DNA of 64,000 nt from Rhizobium sp. L43 (GCF_002531725.1 NZ_NWSQ01000033.1:1-64000); one strand, 5' to 3'; numbered from the stretch's first letter, positions 24,710 through 34,010 are shown. Notes: generated by a model not told the origin, from the sequence alone. A program made the numbers and translations.

Positions 24710-26653
24710 TCAACCACTCCCCCGCAGCCGCAGCAGATATTCGACCGGGTTGAACGGATCAGGCCCCGAACGCCGGCGGACGCGTGGCTGGCCGGCCATC
24801 GGGGCATAATGATCGAAAGCGGTTTCCATAGTCCCCGCCCCGCTTGTCAGCCCCGGCAATTGCTGCTGGATGCTTTGGACCATCTGAGACGCCATGGTGC
24901 CTTCGAGCCGGGCGACGCCATCGGCAATCACCGAATCCGTCGTCGTCGCGGCGGATTTTGCAAGCAAGGTGAGCACGCCGCTCAAACTTTCTGCCGGCGT
25001 TTCGAGATGAAAACGGTCGACCGGCTCGCAGAGGACGGTCCCCGCAGCCGATAGCGCCGTTGCCAGCACCCATGGCGTCAGTTGCCGGAAATCGGCGGCG
25101 GTGCTTGCGGGCGAACTATGCCGGGCCGCCGTCATCGCCACGTGGCAATCGATGACCTGCCAGCCTGAAATGCCCTGCTTCAGCGTTTCGAACACGGTTT
25201 CCTCGACCGCCCGGTAAAAGGCAACGGGCATCTGCCCGACATCCACCTCGAGCGCGAAGCTGTTGCCCGTCCCGGGCGGACGCGACTCGACGCGCAGGCC
25301 GATGGTCGCGAGAAAGGGATTGGGCTCCTTGAAGAGGATCTGCAGGCCGGCCCCGGTTCCGACAGGCCTCTCGACCAGGATGACCGTGCTTTCCTCGAAG
25401 CCTGCCTCAAGGCCGAAATCCGTCAGCAGGGTCGATTGGACAACCTCCTTCTGCACCTCGCCGTAGAGCGAAACGAAGACCTCCTCTGCATTCTCATTGC
25501 GGCGCAGATTGATCAGGGGATCCTGTTCGGCCATCTGGTTCAGCGCCAGCCAGAGCGCCGCCTTGTCGGAATGCCGCCGGGCAAGGACGCGGGTTTCGAG
25601 TGTCGGCGGCGCGAAATGAACCCGCCCGCTCACGGGATCGCCGCCGACCGCATCGCCGATGCGGGCGCCGGTGAGGCCGCTGACGCACGCGATCTGCCCG
25701 GCGCGCAGGCTCTCGGCCGCATGACGGCGGCCGGCCTCGAAGATCTGGATCGCGGTTATTCTTTCCGGACCTTTCGGCAGATCCAGATATTGCCGGAGCC
25801 GCACCGTGCCCGATGCCAGGGAAAGATAGCATAGCTTTTCCCCGCCCCAGCCGCGCTCGATCTTGAAGATTTTTCCGGCAATCGGCCCGTCCGGATCGAG
25901 CTGCCGGTCAGGCAATAGCGTCGCGATGGCCGAGGTCAACGCAGGCATACCGGCACCGGTCATGGCCGCTCCTGCGAAGACGGGATGCACCAGGCCGCTT
26001 GCCATCTGATCGGCGAGGCAGTCTCGGAGCCTGTCCGCGGTGAGCCGATCGGGCGCGAGCACGTAGTCGTCAAGCAACGCCTCGTCGTTTTCCCCGAGCG
26101 CCTCGCAGAGCGGCGAAAAAAGTGGCTCGCATTCCGGATGGAGCGCCGCCACCCGGGCAAGCTTGCTGCCGGCATCGATGACGGACGACATGGCGATGGG
26201 ACGAACCGGCAATTGCGCGGCAAGCGCCGCCAGCACCTCCGGATAGCGGGCGCCGAGACGATCGACCTTGTTGACGAAAAAGATGAAGGGAACACCGAGT
26301 CGCCGCAACGCCCGCACCAGCACGCGCGTCTGCGCCTGCACACCTTCGACCGCCGAAACGACGACGACCGCGGCGTCGAGCAATCCGAGCACCCGCTCGA
26401 CCTCGGCGATGAAATCGGGATGTCCGGGCGTATCGATCAGATTGACGGTCCTGTCGCCGATCTTAAACGACACCAGCGCAGCCCGGATCGTCATGCCGCG
26501 CTGCCGTTCGAGTTCGAGATTGTCCGTCTGTGTATTGCCGGTATCGACGCTGCCGAGCTTGTCGATGACACCGGCGTTAAAAAGCAGTCTTTCGGTAAGG
26601 CTAGTCTTGCCTGCATCCACATGGGCGAGGATGCCCAGATTCAAAGTGCGCAT
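24710..26653 (-). CDS. Tet(M/O)-like ribosomal protection GTPase
   Basis: 647 residues, EF-G-like. The GTPase domain has G1 AHVDAGKTS, RGMTIRAA in switch I, G3 DTPGHPDF and G4 NKVD. Domains II to V follow, with domain V ending near residue 600; the last 30 residues are Arg/Pro-rich. Length and order match Tet(M)/OtrA-type proteins that remove tetracycline from the ribosome (about 640 residues). Chromosomal homologues in soil bacteria may give low-level resistance or a housekeeping function; activity cannot be judged here. It is a single gene with no leader peptide noticed. Confidence 0.88.
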   Translation of the reverse strand: MRTLNLGILAHVDAGKTSLTERLLFNAGVIDKLGSVDTGNTQTDNLELERQRGMTIRAALVSFKIGDRTVNLIDTPGHPDFIAEVERVLGLLDAAVVVVSAVEGVQAQTRVLVRALRRLGVPFIFFVNKVDRLGARYPEVLAALAAQLPVRPIAMSSVIDAGSKLARVAALHPECEPLFSPLCEALGENDEALLDDYVLAPDRLTADRLRDCLADQMASGLVHPVFAGAAMTGAGMPALTSAIATLLPDRQLDPDGPIAGKIFKIERGWGGEKLCYLSLASGTVRLRQYLDLPKGPERITAIQIFEAGRRHAAESLRAGQIACVSGLTGARIGDAVGGDPVSGRVHFAPPTLETRVLARRHSDKAALWLALNQMAEQDPLINLRRNENAEEVFVSLYGEVQKEVVQSTLLTDFGLEAGFEESTVILVERPVGTGAGLQILFKEPNPFLATIGLRVESRPPGTGNSFALEVDVGQMPVAFYRAVEETVFETLKQGISGWQVIDCHVAMTAARHSSPASTAADFRQLTPWVLATALSAAGTVLCEPVDRFHLETPAESLSGVLTLLAKSAATTTDSVIADGVARLEGTMASQMVQSIQQQLPGLTSGAGTMETAFDHYAPMAGQPRVRRRSGPDPFNPVEYLLRLRGSG

Positions 26654-27147
26654 GAACCACCAACTTCTCAGAATTTCGGATGTGATTTTCGTGAGAAGTG
26701 AATCGGCGCATTGGGACCTCTACCTGGTGACAGGACAGCTGGATGCGAAACTCCCGGTGGTTGAGAGACGCAGGCGGGATGCTAAGGGTGGGTGTGGAGA
26801 TATGTCAAGCTTGGGCGTATCGCCCGGCCGCCGTATGGCGAAAGCCAGCTCACGCCTCATCTGTGGCTGAAATCTAGCGCGGAGACGTCACCCCACTCGC
26901 CCTCATCCCTGTGCTTGCACAGGGATCCAGCAAGCCCAAGTCCTTGGGCGCGGAAGGCTCCCTTGTCTGTGGAGAGTCATTCACGGCGCAGACGCGCCGT
27001 GACTGGATTCCTGTGACAAGCACAGAAATGACGGAGAGGGTGTGCCATGGTCCCTTCTGCCTTGCCGCCCGGGGCCGTGGGGCCTTAGGAGGCCCACATG
27101 GTATGCCCTTGCGCCATTTCGGTTCTCGAGCTTGACCCGAAAAGAGC
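26654..27147. other. Gene-free region with a dispersed repeat
   Basis: 494 bases without a convincing gene. The left part must hold the promoter of the Tet-like gene. The right part, about 26893-27045, is a mosaic repeat: a perfect palindrome with arms ATCCCTGTGC at 26905-26926, then the module CACGGCGCAGACGCGCCGTG. A related module order occurs at 35468-35570. Confidence 0.6.
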
Positions 27148-28413
27148 CTACCCCTCCTCCCGCATCGTCTCCCGCTGGGTGATCAGCCGGGCGCTGTGCT
27201 GGCCGCTGAGATAGATCCACAGCCAGCTCCAGGCGACGGAGAAACGCGAGCGGGTGCCGATCAGGAAATAGATATGGGCAAGGCCCCAGATCCACCAAGC
27301 GATCCAGCCCTTCAGCTTGATCCGGCCGAAATCGATGATCGCGGCACTCTGGCCGATCGTCGCCAGGCTCCCCTGGTGCCGGTAGCGGAAGGGTGCGGGC
27401 GTTGGCTTGCCGGACAGGCGGGCATGGATGACCTTGGCGACGTAGCCGCCCTGTTGCTTGGCCGCCGGTGCGATGCCCGGCACCGGCTTGCCATCCTCGC
27501 GCATGACCGATGCGGTGTCGCCGATGACGAAGACATCGGGCAGGCCGGGCGCGCTCAGATCTTTTTCGACGACGACGCGCCCTGCGCGGTCGGCGGGCAC
27601 GCCAAGCCAGCGCGCCGCCGGCGAGGCGGTGACGCCAGCGGCCCAGACGATCGTCCGGCTGGCAACGAAGGTTTCGCCGATCTTCACGCCGTCCGCATTG
27701 CAGTCCGTCACCGGTTTGCCGAGATGGATTTCGACCCCGAGTTTCTCCAGCGCCTTCTGAGCATAGGCCGAAAGTTCCTCCGCGAAGGTCGGCAGCACGC
27801 GCGGGCCGGCCTCGGCCAGCACGACGCGGGTCTTGCGCGTGTCGATGTTGCGGAATTCCTTGGGCAGCGTGAAATGCGCGAGCTCGGCGATGATGCCGGC
27901 AAGCTCGACGCCGGTCGGCCCGGCCCCGACGATGGTGAAGGTCAAAAGCGCATCGCGCACCGCAGGATCGCACTCCATCTCCGCCTTTTCGAAGGCGAGC
28001 AGCACGCGCCGGCGGATCGTCGTCGCGTCCTCCAGCGTCTTCAGGCCCGGCGCCACCGGCTCCCATTCGTCATGTCCGAAATAAGCATGCGTCGCCCCGG
28101 TCGCCAGCACCAGCGTATCGTAACCAAGAGTCATGCCGTTGCGTAAGGAAACGGTCTTCTCGCCACTGTCGACGCCGGTGACCTCGCCGAGCAGCACCGT
28201 CACATCGGGCCGGTCGGCATAGAGGCGGCGGATCGGCCAGGCGATCTCCGAGGTGGAGAGAATGGTCGTCGCCACCTGATAGAGCAGCGGCTGGAAAAGA
28301 TGATGATTGCGCCGGTCGACGAGCGTGATCTTCACACCCGCCCCCTTCAACCCGTTGACGAGTTGCAGCCCGCCGAAACCGCCGCCGACAACGACGACAT
28401 GATGGTCGCTCAT
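27148..28413 (-). CDS. ndh: Type II NADH dehydrogenase
   Basis: 421 residues. Two dinucleotide-binding folds are seen: VVVVGGGFGGLQ at the N-terminus for FAD and TIVGAGPTGVELAG (about residue 165) for NADH. VFVIGDTASV is the second FAD contact, and AKQQGGYVAK the quinone-site region (AQxAxQQ-like). The C-terminus has aromatic amphipathic helices (WIAWWIWGLAHIYFLIGTRSR as a landmark) for membrane attachment. It passes electrons from NADH to quinone without pumping protons. Single gene with its own promoter region. Confidence 0.93.
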   Translation of the reverse strand: MSDHHVVVVGGGFGGLQLVNGLKGAGVKITLVDRRNHHLFQPLLYQVATTILSTSEIAWPIRRLYADRPDVTVLLGEVTGVDSGEKTVSLRNGMTLGYDTLVLATGATHAYFGHDEWEPVAPGLKTLEDATTIRRRVLLAFEKAEMECDPAVRDALLTFTIVGAGPTGVELAGIIAELAHFTLPKEFRNIDTRKTRVVLAEAGPRVLPTFAEELSAYAQKALEKLGVEIHLGKPVTDCNADGVKIGETFVASRTIVWAAGVTASPAARWLGVPADRAGRVVVEKDLSAPGLPDVFVIGDTASVMREDGKPVPGIAPAAKQQGGYVAKVIHARLSGKPTPAPFRYRHQGSLATIGQSAAIIDFGRIKLKGWIAWWIWGLAHIYFLIGTRSRFSVAWSWLWIYLSGQHSARLITQRETMREEG

Positions 28414-28701
28414 GACATACCCCTTTGCGCCATTTTGCTCAAAGCCAATGTGGCCCTCGGCGCAATGGTTGCAACCGCCGTTTCGGCATGTCTCCCCTGC
28501 GCCGATCGCAGTCGATGGCGCTGAGATTATCGGCTATTGCTGCGATCCAGCGCCGCGAAGTTTGTGGAGCGGAAGTCAGGCAGAGTTATATCTGCCCAGA
28601 CCGAACCTCGGCCGAGATGTGACAGACATGCCGTTCGAACGGGTCGCAAGACGGTCGTCGGCCTGCAACCGGTTCGCAGCGACATATGCGTAACGCGCCA
28701 A
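28414..28701. other. Gene-free stretch
   Basis: 288 bases between ndh (promoter side) and the 3' end of the BA14K-like gene. It must hold the ndh promoter. I see no gene, strong dyad or repeat in it. Confidence 0.4.
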
Positions 28702-29232
28702 TCAATAGGGACCGACGCACTGGCGACGGGGTCCGTAATAGGGCTGGAAGGTATTATCGAACGCCCTGTACGACCGATAACGCGAATAGCACCATCTCTC
28801 GTGGCTGCCGCCGCCTCCATAATAGGCAGACGACGCATAGGCTCGATAGGGCCGGCCATAATAGCGATAAGGCGAGCCATAATAACGGTAAGGCGAACCG
28901 TAATAGCGGTAGGGCGAGCCGTAATAGCCATAGGGCGAACCGTAATACGAGCCGTAGTAGGGCTGTGCCAATGCGCCGCCAATGATGGTGCCGACGGCTA
29001 GACCACCCAAGGCCCAGCCCCAGTCCGCTCCACGGTTATGGCGATAACCCCTGTAATAACCGCCTCGGTAATGGCCGCCACCCCAGTGGCCGCCTCGGCC
29101 ACGCCATTGCACCTGCTCTATCTGCTGCTGTGCTTCGATCCTGGGTGGGTTGATAGCCGGAAACGCCTGAGCCGGCGTGACGCTAGGGACACCTATGATC
29201 AAGCATAACGCGGCGACGCTTAGCTTTCTCAT
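28702..29232 (-). CDS. BA14K-like exported protein with Gly/Tyr repeats
   Basis: 176 residues: a signal peptide (cleavage after QAFA or TPAQA), a Gly/Arg/His/Tyr-rich region, one hydrophobic segment (WALGGLAVGTIIGGAL), a tandem repeat of the heptad GSPYRYY at about residues 95-130, and a C-terminus HERWCYSRYRSYRAFDNTFQ with a final Cys, which matches the BA14K lectin-like family of rhizobia and Brucella. AGGAG precedes ATG 29232. Such proteins sit in the envelope; BA14K of Brucella binds carbohydrates and is immunoreactive. The role here is unknown. Confidence 0.82.
   Translation of the reverse strand: MRKLSVAALCLIIGVPSVTPAQAFPAINPPRIEAQQQIEQVQWRGRGGHWGGGHYRGGYYRGYRHNRGADWGWALGGLAVGTIIGGALAQPYYGSYYGSPYGYYGSPYRYYGSPYRYYGSPYRYYGRPYRAYASSAYYGGGGSHERWCYSRYRSYRAFDNTFQPYYGPRRQCVGPY
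28850..28955 (-). repeat. 21-bp tandem repeats coding GSPYRYY
   Basis: Four to five imperfect copies of a 21-base unit within the BA14K-like gene. Each encodes a Gly-Ser-Pro-Tyr-Arg-Tyr-Tyr heptad. Copies differ at a few third positions, so the number could vary between strains. Confidence 0.8.
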
Positions 29233-29395
29233 GACTGTTCTCCTCTACACTCCAAGTGGAGGAGACATCTCCCCCCTCTTGAACCAAAGGTGAACGCATT
29301 ATTTCGAAAAACGTTCCGTATCGAGACAAATTAATCCCTACCGATGGCGAGAATTATCGGCTCCTAGAGCAATCTGTCACGCCCTTCAAATGACG

Positions 29396-29860
29396 CTACC
29401 GGGCGTAGCCCACGGGTATCGCCATTCCATGTTTTAATTCTTCCATCGAGATCGACGCCGAGACGTCGAAGAGTTCCAACTTGCGCACGATCTGCTTATA
29501 GATCACGTCGTAATGCTCGACACGCGGCAGCACGATCTTCAGGATGTAATCGTGGTTGCCGGTCAGCCGGTGCGCCTCGACGATCTCGGGAATGTCGCTT
29601 ATGATCCTGCGGAAAGTTTCCGTCCATTCGTCGGAATGATGCGCCGTCTTGACGAGGGCGAAGACCGTCGTCGGCACGCCCATCCGCTCCCGGTCGAGCA
29701 CGACGATGCGCCGGGCGATATGGCCACTCTCCTCCAGCCGCTGGATGCGCCGCGAGCAGGCCGAGACCGAAAGCGCCACGCGCTCGGCAAGATCCGTCAC
29801 GGATATGCCGGCATCCTTCTGCAGCATGTCCAGAATACGTCTGTCGCGATCATCCAGCAT
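29396..29860 (-). CDS. Lrp/AsnC family regulator
   Basis: 154 residues. The N-terminal winged helix reads LDDRDRRILDMLQKDAGISVTDLAERVALS and the C-terminal RAM ligand domain covers HRLTGNHDYILKIVLP to the end (both quoted as landmarks). It is divergent from an Asp/Glu racemase-family gene, with an inverted repeat TTTTGC/GCAAAA between them. Lrp-type proteins often sense amino acids and control the neighbouring gene, so control of the racemase is likely. Confidence 0.9.
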   Translation of the reverse strand: MLDDRDRRILDMLQKDAGISVTDLAERVALSVSACSRRIQRLEESGHIARRIVVLDRERMGVPTTVFALVKTAHHSDEWTETFRRIISDIPEIVEAHRLTGNHDYILKIVLPRVEHYDVIYKQIVRKLELFDVSASISMEELKHGMAIPVGYAR

Positions 29861-29887
29861 GTGTGTGAAGTCAACCTCGCGCCTTTG

Positions 29888-29917
29888 TTTTGCATAATAT
29901 TACCAAATCGCGCAAAA
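29888..29917. promoter_or_regulatory. Candidate Lrp-type operator
   Basis: Inverted repeat TTTTGC at 29888-29893 and GCAAAA at 29912-29917 in an AT-rich setting, between the divergent Lrp and racemase genes. Position and AT-rich centre fit an Lrp/AsnC site. Confidence 0.45.
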
Positions 29918-30014
29918 TTGTAGCACACTCCTCGCATGAGGGACAAACAACGCAAACACGCCGCGCCGGGAATGCGGCATCATTTTCGAAGTTCAAGCAT
30001 GGGAGCATGAAGAG

Positions 30015-30734
30015 ATGGAAACGATCGGCCTGATCGGCGGCATGAGTTTCGAAAGTTCGGCGGTCTATTACCGCCTCGTCAACGAGATGGTGCGTGCTCG
30101 CAGGGGCGGCCTCGCCTCGGCCGAGCTCATCCTGCATTCGGTCAATTTCGAGGAGATCGTCGCCCTTCAGAAGGCCGGCGACTGGGATATGGCCGCCCGT
30201 CGCCTCGCCGACGTGGCTCTGCGCCTGCAGGTAGGCGGCGCCGGCTGCGTGCTCATCTGCACCAACACCATGCATCTGATCGCCGACGAGGTTGCGAAGA
30301 AGATCTCCGTGCCGTTGATCCATATCATCGACGAGACGGCAAAATCGCTGCATGCCGCCGGCAGCAAACGCCCGCTGCTGCTTGCGACCCGCTACACCAT
30401 GGAGCACGGTTTCTACGCCGACCGCATGAAGAGCCTCGGTCTCGACATCATGGTGCCTGATGCAGCCGACCGCACCACCGTGCACGACATCATCTTCAAC
30501 GAGCTCTGCGCCGGCAGAGTGCACAACAGCTCGCGCGAAAAGCTGATCGCTATCATCGACCGCGCCATGGATCACGGCGCCGACAGCATCATCCTCGGCT
30601 GCACCGAGATCTGCCTGATCCTCGACCCCGCCCGCCTGCCGCTGCCGGGCTTCGATACCACCGCCATCCATGCTCGGGCGGCGGTCGATTTCGCGCTCGG
30701 CGCCGAGGAAGTGGTGGAAGAGGAAGCGGCCTGA
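30015..30734 (+). CDS. Aspartate/glutamate racemase family protein
   Basis: 239 residues. Both catalytic cysteines of the two-base racemases are present: CTNTMH (about residue 79) and GCTEI (about residue 196). IGLIGGMSFESSAVYYRLVNE at the start marks the YgeA/aspartate racemase branch. It would interconvert L and D forms of an acidic or related amino acid without PLP. GAAGAG precedes ATG 30015. It is divergent from an Lrp regulator, the likely controller. Confidence 0.9.
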   Translation: METIGLIGGMSFESSAVYYRLVNEMVRARRGGLASAELILHSVNFEEIVALQKAGDWDMAARRLADVALRLQVGGAGCVLICTNTMHLIADEVAKKISVPLIHIIDETAKSLHAAGSKRPLLLATRYTMEHGFYADRMKSLGLDIMVPDAADRTTVHDIIFNELCAGRVHNSSREKLIAIIDRAMDHGADSIILGCTEICLILDPARLPLPGFDTTAIHARAAVDFALGAEEVVEEEAA

Positions 30735-30746
30735 ATCGGATCGACA

Positions 30747-30771
30747 ATTTAGTTGACGCAGTCAACTAAAT
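30747..30771. promoter_or_regulatory. Perfect 11-bp dyad, probable MarR operator
   Basis: Arms ATTTAGTTGAC (30747-30757) and GTCAACTAAAT (30761-30771) around a GCA centre. The core GTTGAC-N3-GTCAAC is typical of MarR-family operators. A weaker copy, TTTGTTGAC-ACA-GTC, lies at 30806-30820. The MarR-GNAT gene starts at 30970, and a dispersed repeat (30836-30925) separates it from these sites. Confidence 0.6.
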
Positions 30772-30835
30772 ACAGGACAAAGGTCTTCACGGAGACTTTT
30801 TTCAGTTTGTTGACACAGTCGGCCAACCCTTCTTT

Positions 30836-30925
30836 CGTCATGCTCGGGCTTGTCCCGAGCATCTGCTTCCGGTCGATAGGGCAGCAGCTCCTCGGCACAA
30901 GGCCGAGGATGACGCTGGCGAGGAG
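30836..30925. repeat. Dispersed palindromic element in the MarR-GNAT leader
   Basis: Two palindromes in a row: arms ATGCTCGGG/CCCGAGCAT (30840-30862) and CCTCGGC/GCCGAGG (30890-30908). The module GGCACAAGGCCGAGGATGACGC also occurs at 53392-53413. It lies between the candidate operator and the start codon. Confidence 0.7.
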
Positions 30926-30969
30926 CGGGCCTTGTCAGCAATCCGGCGAGATCTCCCTTGGAGATCATC

Positions 30970-31887
30970 ATGTCCGACATCGCCCTCATCGAAACCGCCC
31001 GCGATTTCAACCGCTTCTACACGAATTTCCTCGGCCTCCTGAACAAGGCCTATCTCGACTCGCCCTTCACGCTGACCGATGCCCGCATCCTCTTCGAGAT
31101 CGGCTCGCATGACGGCGTCAGCGCCGTGAGCCTCGTCCGCGACCTCCATCTCGACCCTGCCTATCTCAGCCGCATCCTCAAGCGCTTTCGCGCCGAGGGA
31201 CTGGTCGAGACCAGTCCCGATCCGGCCGACCTGCGCAGCCAGGTCATCATTGTCACCGATCGGGGACGAGAGCAGTTCGAGGAACTCGGCCGGCGCGCCA
31301 ACGCCCAGATCGCCGCCCGTTTCGATGGCCTGGCGGCCGGCGAGCCGGAGGCGGCGGTGCGCGCCATGGGCACGATCCGCGCCCTGCTCGACCCGGCGGC
31401 CAAACCGGCACCGGCCGTCATCCGCGCCCATCGCGCCGGTGATATCGGCTGGATCGTTCAGAGCCAGGGCCGCTTCTATGCCGAGGAATACGGCTGGGAT
31501 CTGCGCTTCGAGGCGCTGGTCGCCGAGGTCGCCGGAAAATTCCTCGCCAATTTCGATCCTGCCCTTGAATATTGCTGGATCGCCGAGCGCGGCGGCATCA
31601 ATGTCGGCTCGGTCCTCGTCACCAATGGCGGCGAGGGCATCGCCAAGCTGCGGCTGCTTTATGTCGACAAATCCGCCCGCGGCCTCGGGCTCGGCAAGCT
31701 GCTGGTCGACGAATGCATCCGCTTCTCCAGGCAGAAGGGCTACCGCGAGCTCTCGCTCTGGACCAACGACATGCTGGAGACTGCCCGCGCCATCTACGTC
31801 AAAACAGGCTTCCGCCTTGTCTCCGAGGAGAGACATCGGATGTTCGGTCCCGAGGCCAACGGCCAAAACTGGGTTCTGACCTTGTAA
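30970..31887 (+). CDS. MarR-GNAT two-domain protein
   Basis: 305 residues. Residues 1 to about 140 form a MarR winged helix (DARILFEIGSHDGVSAVSLVRDL, LDPAYLSRILKRF, LVETSPDPADLRSQ as landmarks). Residues about 150-305 form a GNAT acetyltransferase with the acetyl-CoA loop KSARGLGLGKLLV and the C-terminal YVKTGFRLVSEE. ATG 30970 follows TTGGAG. The fusion is common in proteobacteria; the acetyl acceptor is unknown. It is probably self-regulated through the dyad at 30747. Confidence 0.9.
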   Translation: MSDIALIETARDFNRFYTNFLGLLNKAYLDSPFTLTDARILFEIGSHDGVSAVSLVRDLHLDPAYLSRILKRFRAEGLVETSPDPADLRSQVIIVTDRGREQFEELGRRANAQIAARFDGLAAGEPEAAVRAMGTIRALLDPAAKPAPAVIRAHRAGDIGWIVQSQGRFYAEEYGWDLRFEALVAEVAGKFLANFDPALEYCWIAERGGINVGSVLVTNGGEGIAKLRLLYVDKSARGLGLGKLLVDECIRFSRQKGYRELSLWTNDMLETARAIYVKTGFRLVSEERHRMFGPEANGQNWVLTL

Positions 31888-31959
31888 CCTCGCCTTCCGG
31901 CTTGCCGCGTCGCAAAATTTCGCTTGATTTGGAAACGATCATTTCCTAATTAGGCGGAC

Positions 31960-32583
31960 ATGAATGCAACGACCCTCGACCATCAGGAGAAGACCCGGGG
32001 CCGCGGCCGTCCGAGGGAATTCGATGCGGAGGCCGCCCTCGATGCGGCCCTCCGCGTCTTTTCCGAGCGCGGCTACAACGCCGCCTCGATCAGCGAACTT
32101 ACCGAAGCTATGGGGCTTGCTGCCGGCAGCGTCTACAAGGCCTTCGGCGACAAGCGCGGCATCTTCCTTGCCGCCTTCGATCGCTACCGCGCGGTACGCC
32201 GCGGCTTGCTCGACGCCAGGCTCGCCGGCGCCGAGACCGGCCGCGACAAGCTCCATGCGCTGATCACCTTCTTTGCCTCCTCCTCGCACGGGCAGATCGG
32301 CAGGCAGGGCTGCCTCGTTGTCGGCAGCGCCGGCGATCTCGCGCTCTTCGACGAAGAGGCGGCCGCGCGCGTCGCCACCGCCTTCACGGCCGACGAGACG
32401 CTTCTCGTCGACCTCATCCGCCTCGGCCAGTCGGACGGCTCGATTTCGGCGGATATCGATGTGCCGGCGGCAGCACTTGCTCTTCTCTGCCTGACCAAGG
32501 GCATGCGCGTAATCGGCAAGACGGGCCGCAGCGGCGAGCAAATGGCGGCGGCGGCCGAGGCCGCGATGAAACTGGTGACATGA
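31960..32583 (+). CDS. TetR family regulator, likely controls the MFS gene
   Basis: 207 residues. The DNA-binding domain (about residues 18-65) reads FDAEAALDAALRVFSERGYNAAS, ISELTEAMGLAAGSVYKAFGDKRGIFLAAF, in the AcrR style. Upstream lies GGAAA-CGATCA-TTTCC at 31933-31948, a possible operator. It is 99 bases before an MFS exporter gene on the same strand, a standard repressor-efflux pair. Confidence 0.88.
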   Translation: MNATTLDHQEKTRGRGRPREFDAEAALDAALRVFSERGYNAASISELTEAMGLAAGSVYKAFGDKRGIFLAAFDRYRAVRRGLLDARLAGAETGRDKLHALITFFASSSHGQIGRQGCLVVGSAGDLALFDEEAAARVATAFTADETLLVDLIRLGQSDGSISADIDVPAAALALLCLTKGMRVIGKTGRSGEQMAAAAEAAMKLVT

Positions 32584-32682
32584 TGTTCCCCCGGGGAAAT
32601 GCCGTGCATTTCTCCGGCGGGAAACGGGTGGCCGGCGGCAGAACGATTTGCGACTAATTTTTCGATCATACCGGAGTTTCTG

Positions 32683-33906
32683 ATGAGCATTTCAGCCACC
32701 ACGCCGGACAAGGCCATTCCACGGGCGCTATCTCCCTGGCTCACCTTCCTTTTCGCCGCCGCCTGCGGGCTGGTGGCCGCCAATCTCTACTACGGCCAGC
32801 CTCTCGCCGGCTTGATCAGCGCCGATCTCGGCTTCACGCCCGCCGCAACCGGCCTGATCGTCACGCTGACGCAGATCGGCTACGGCCTCGGCCTGCTGCT
32901 GATCGTGCCGCTCGGCGACCTCACGGAGAACCGTCGCCTGGTGTTGATGCTGATATCGGTCTCCGCCGTCGCGCTGATCGGCGCAGCGCTCTCTTCGACA
33001 CCCACGGCCTTCCTCGTCGCCTCGCTCTGCATTGGCCTCTCTTCGGTCGCAGTCCAGGTTCTGGTTCCCTTCGCCGCCAACATGGCACCCGATGCAACAC
33101 GCGGCCAGGTCGTCGGCAATGTCATGAGCGGCCTGCTCTGCGGCATCATGCTCGCCCGCCCCTTCGCAAGCTTCGTCGCCGAGGCGTCCTCCTGGCACAC
33201 GGTCTATTACATCACCGCAGTGCTGATGATCGTGCTCGCCGTCGTCCTGCGCGCCAACCTGCCGGTTCGCCGGCCGAAGACGAAGCTGCGCTACGGCGAG
33301 CTGCTCGCTTCGATGGGCCACCTGGCGCTGACGTCACGCGTGCTGCAGCGCCGGGCCCTTTATCAGGCCGGCATGTTCGGCGCCTTCAGCCTGTTCTGGA
33401 CGACGACGCCGCTGCTGCTCGCCAGCCCGGCTTTCGGCTTGACGCAGAACGGCATCGCCCTCTTCGCGCTTGCCGGTGCCGCCGGCGCCGTCGCTTCGCC
33501 GATCGCCGGCCGGCTCGCCGACCGCGGCATGACGAAGATCGCCTCGACGATCGCCATGCTCCTCGGCATGGCCTCCTTCCTGATCGGCCATTTCGCCGGC
33601 GACGGCTCGCTCACCGCGCTGATCCTTCTGACCGTGGCCGCGATCATGCTCGATTTCGGGGTCACGACCAATCTCGTCTGCGGCCAGCGCGCCATCTATG
33701 GCTTGAACCCGGAACACCGCAGCCGCCTGAACGGCCTCTTCATGGCCACCTTCTTTGCCGGCGGCGCGCTCGGCTCGGCGCTTGGCGGCTGGGCCTATGC
33801 GACCGGCGGCTGGACGATGGCGGCCTGGATTGGCTTCTGCTTCCCGGCCTTGGCCTTCCTGCTGTTCCTGACGGAAGGACGCGGCAAGCAGGAAGGTAAA
33901 ATCTGA
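32683..33906 (+). CDS. MFS transporter (YnfM/AraJ-like)
   Basis: 407 residues with twelve predicted helices. The loop 2-3 motif is LGDLTENRR, and helix 4 has MAPDATRGQVVGNVMSGLL, as in DHA1-type efflux permeases of the YnfM group. CCGGAG precedes ATG 32683. It probably exports a toxic or metabolic compound under control of the TetR regulator directly upstream. The substrate cannot be read from sequence. Confidence 0.9.
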   Translation: MSISATTPDKAIPRALSPWLTFLFAAACGLVAANLYYGQPLAGLISADLGFTPAATGLIVTLTQIGYGLGLLLIVPLGDLTENRRLVLMLISVSAVALIGAALSSTPTAFLVASLCIGLSSVAVQVLVPFAANMAPDATRGQVVGNVMSGLLCGIMLARPFASFVAEASSWHTVYYITAVLMIVLAVVLRANLPVRRPKTKLRYGELLASMGHLALTSRVLQRRALYQAGMFGAFSLFWTTTPLLLASPAFGLTQNGIALFALAGAAGAVASPIAGRLADRGMTKIASTIAMLLGMASFLIGHFAGDGSLTALILLTVAAIMLDFGVTTNLVCGQRAIYGLNPEHRSRLNGLFMATFFAGGALGSALGGWAYATGGWTMAAWIGFCFPALAFLLFLTEGRGKQEGKI

Positions 33907-34010
33907 GACCGATATAAAAAACTCAATGCCGGCTTATAAATGCGGACATACGGTGAGCAGGCACGCACCCGCTTATCGGTGCAGATTTGGTTTTTTCCTT
34001 ATCAACGGCC

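Noticed and set aside
23187..24713. 508-codon minus-strand frame across the alcohol dehydrogenase
   Set aside because: Antisense shadow of a clear dehydrogenase gene; also reads through its terminator and repeats.
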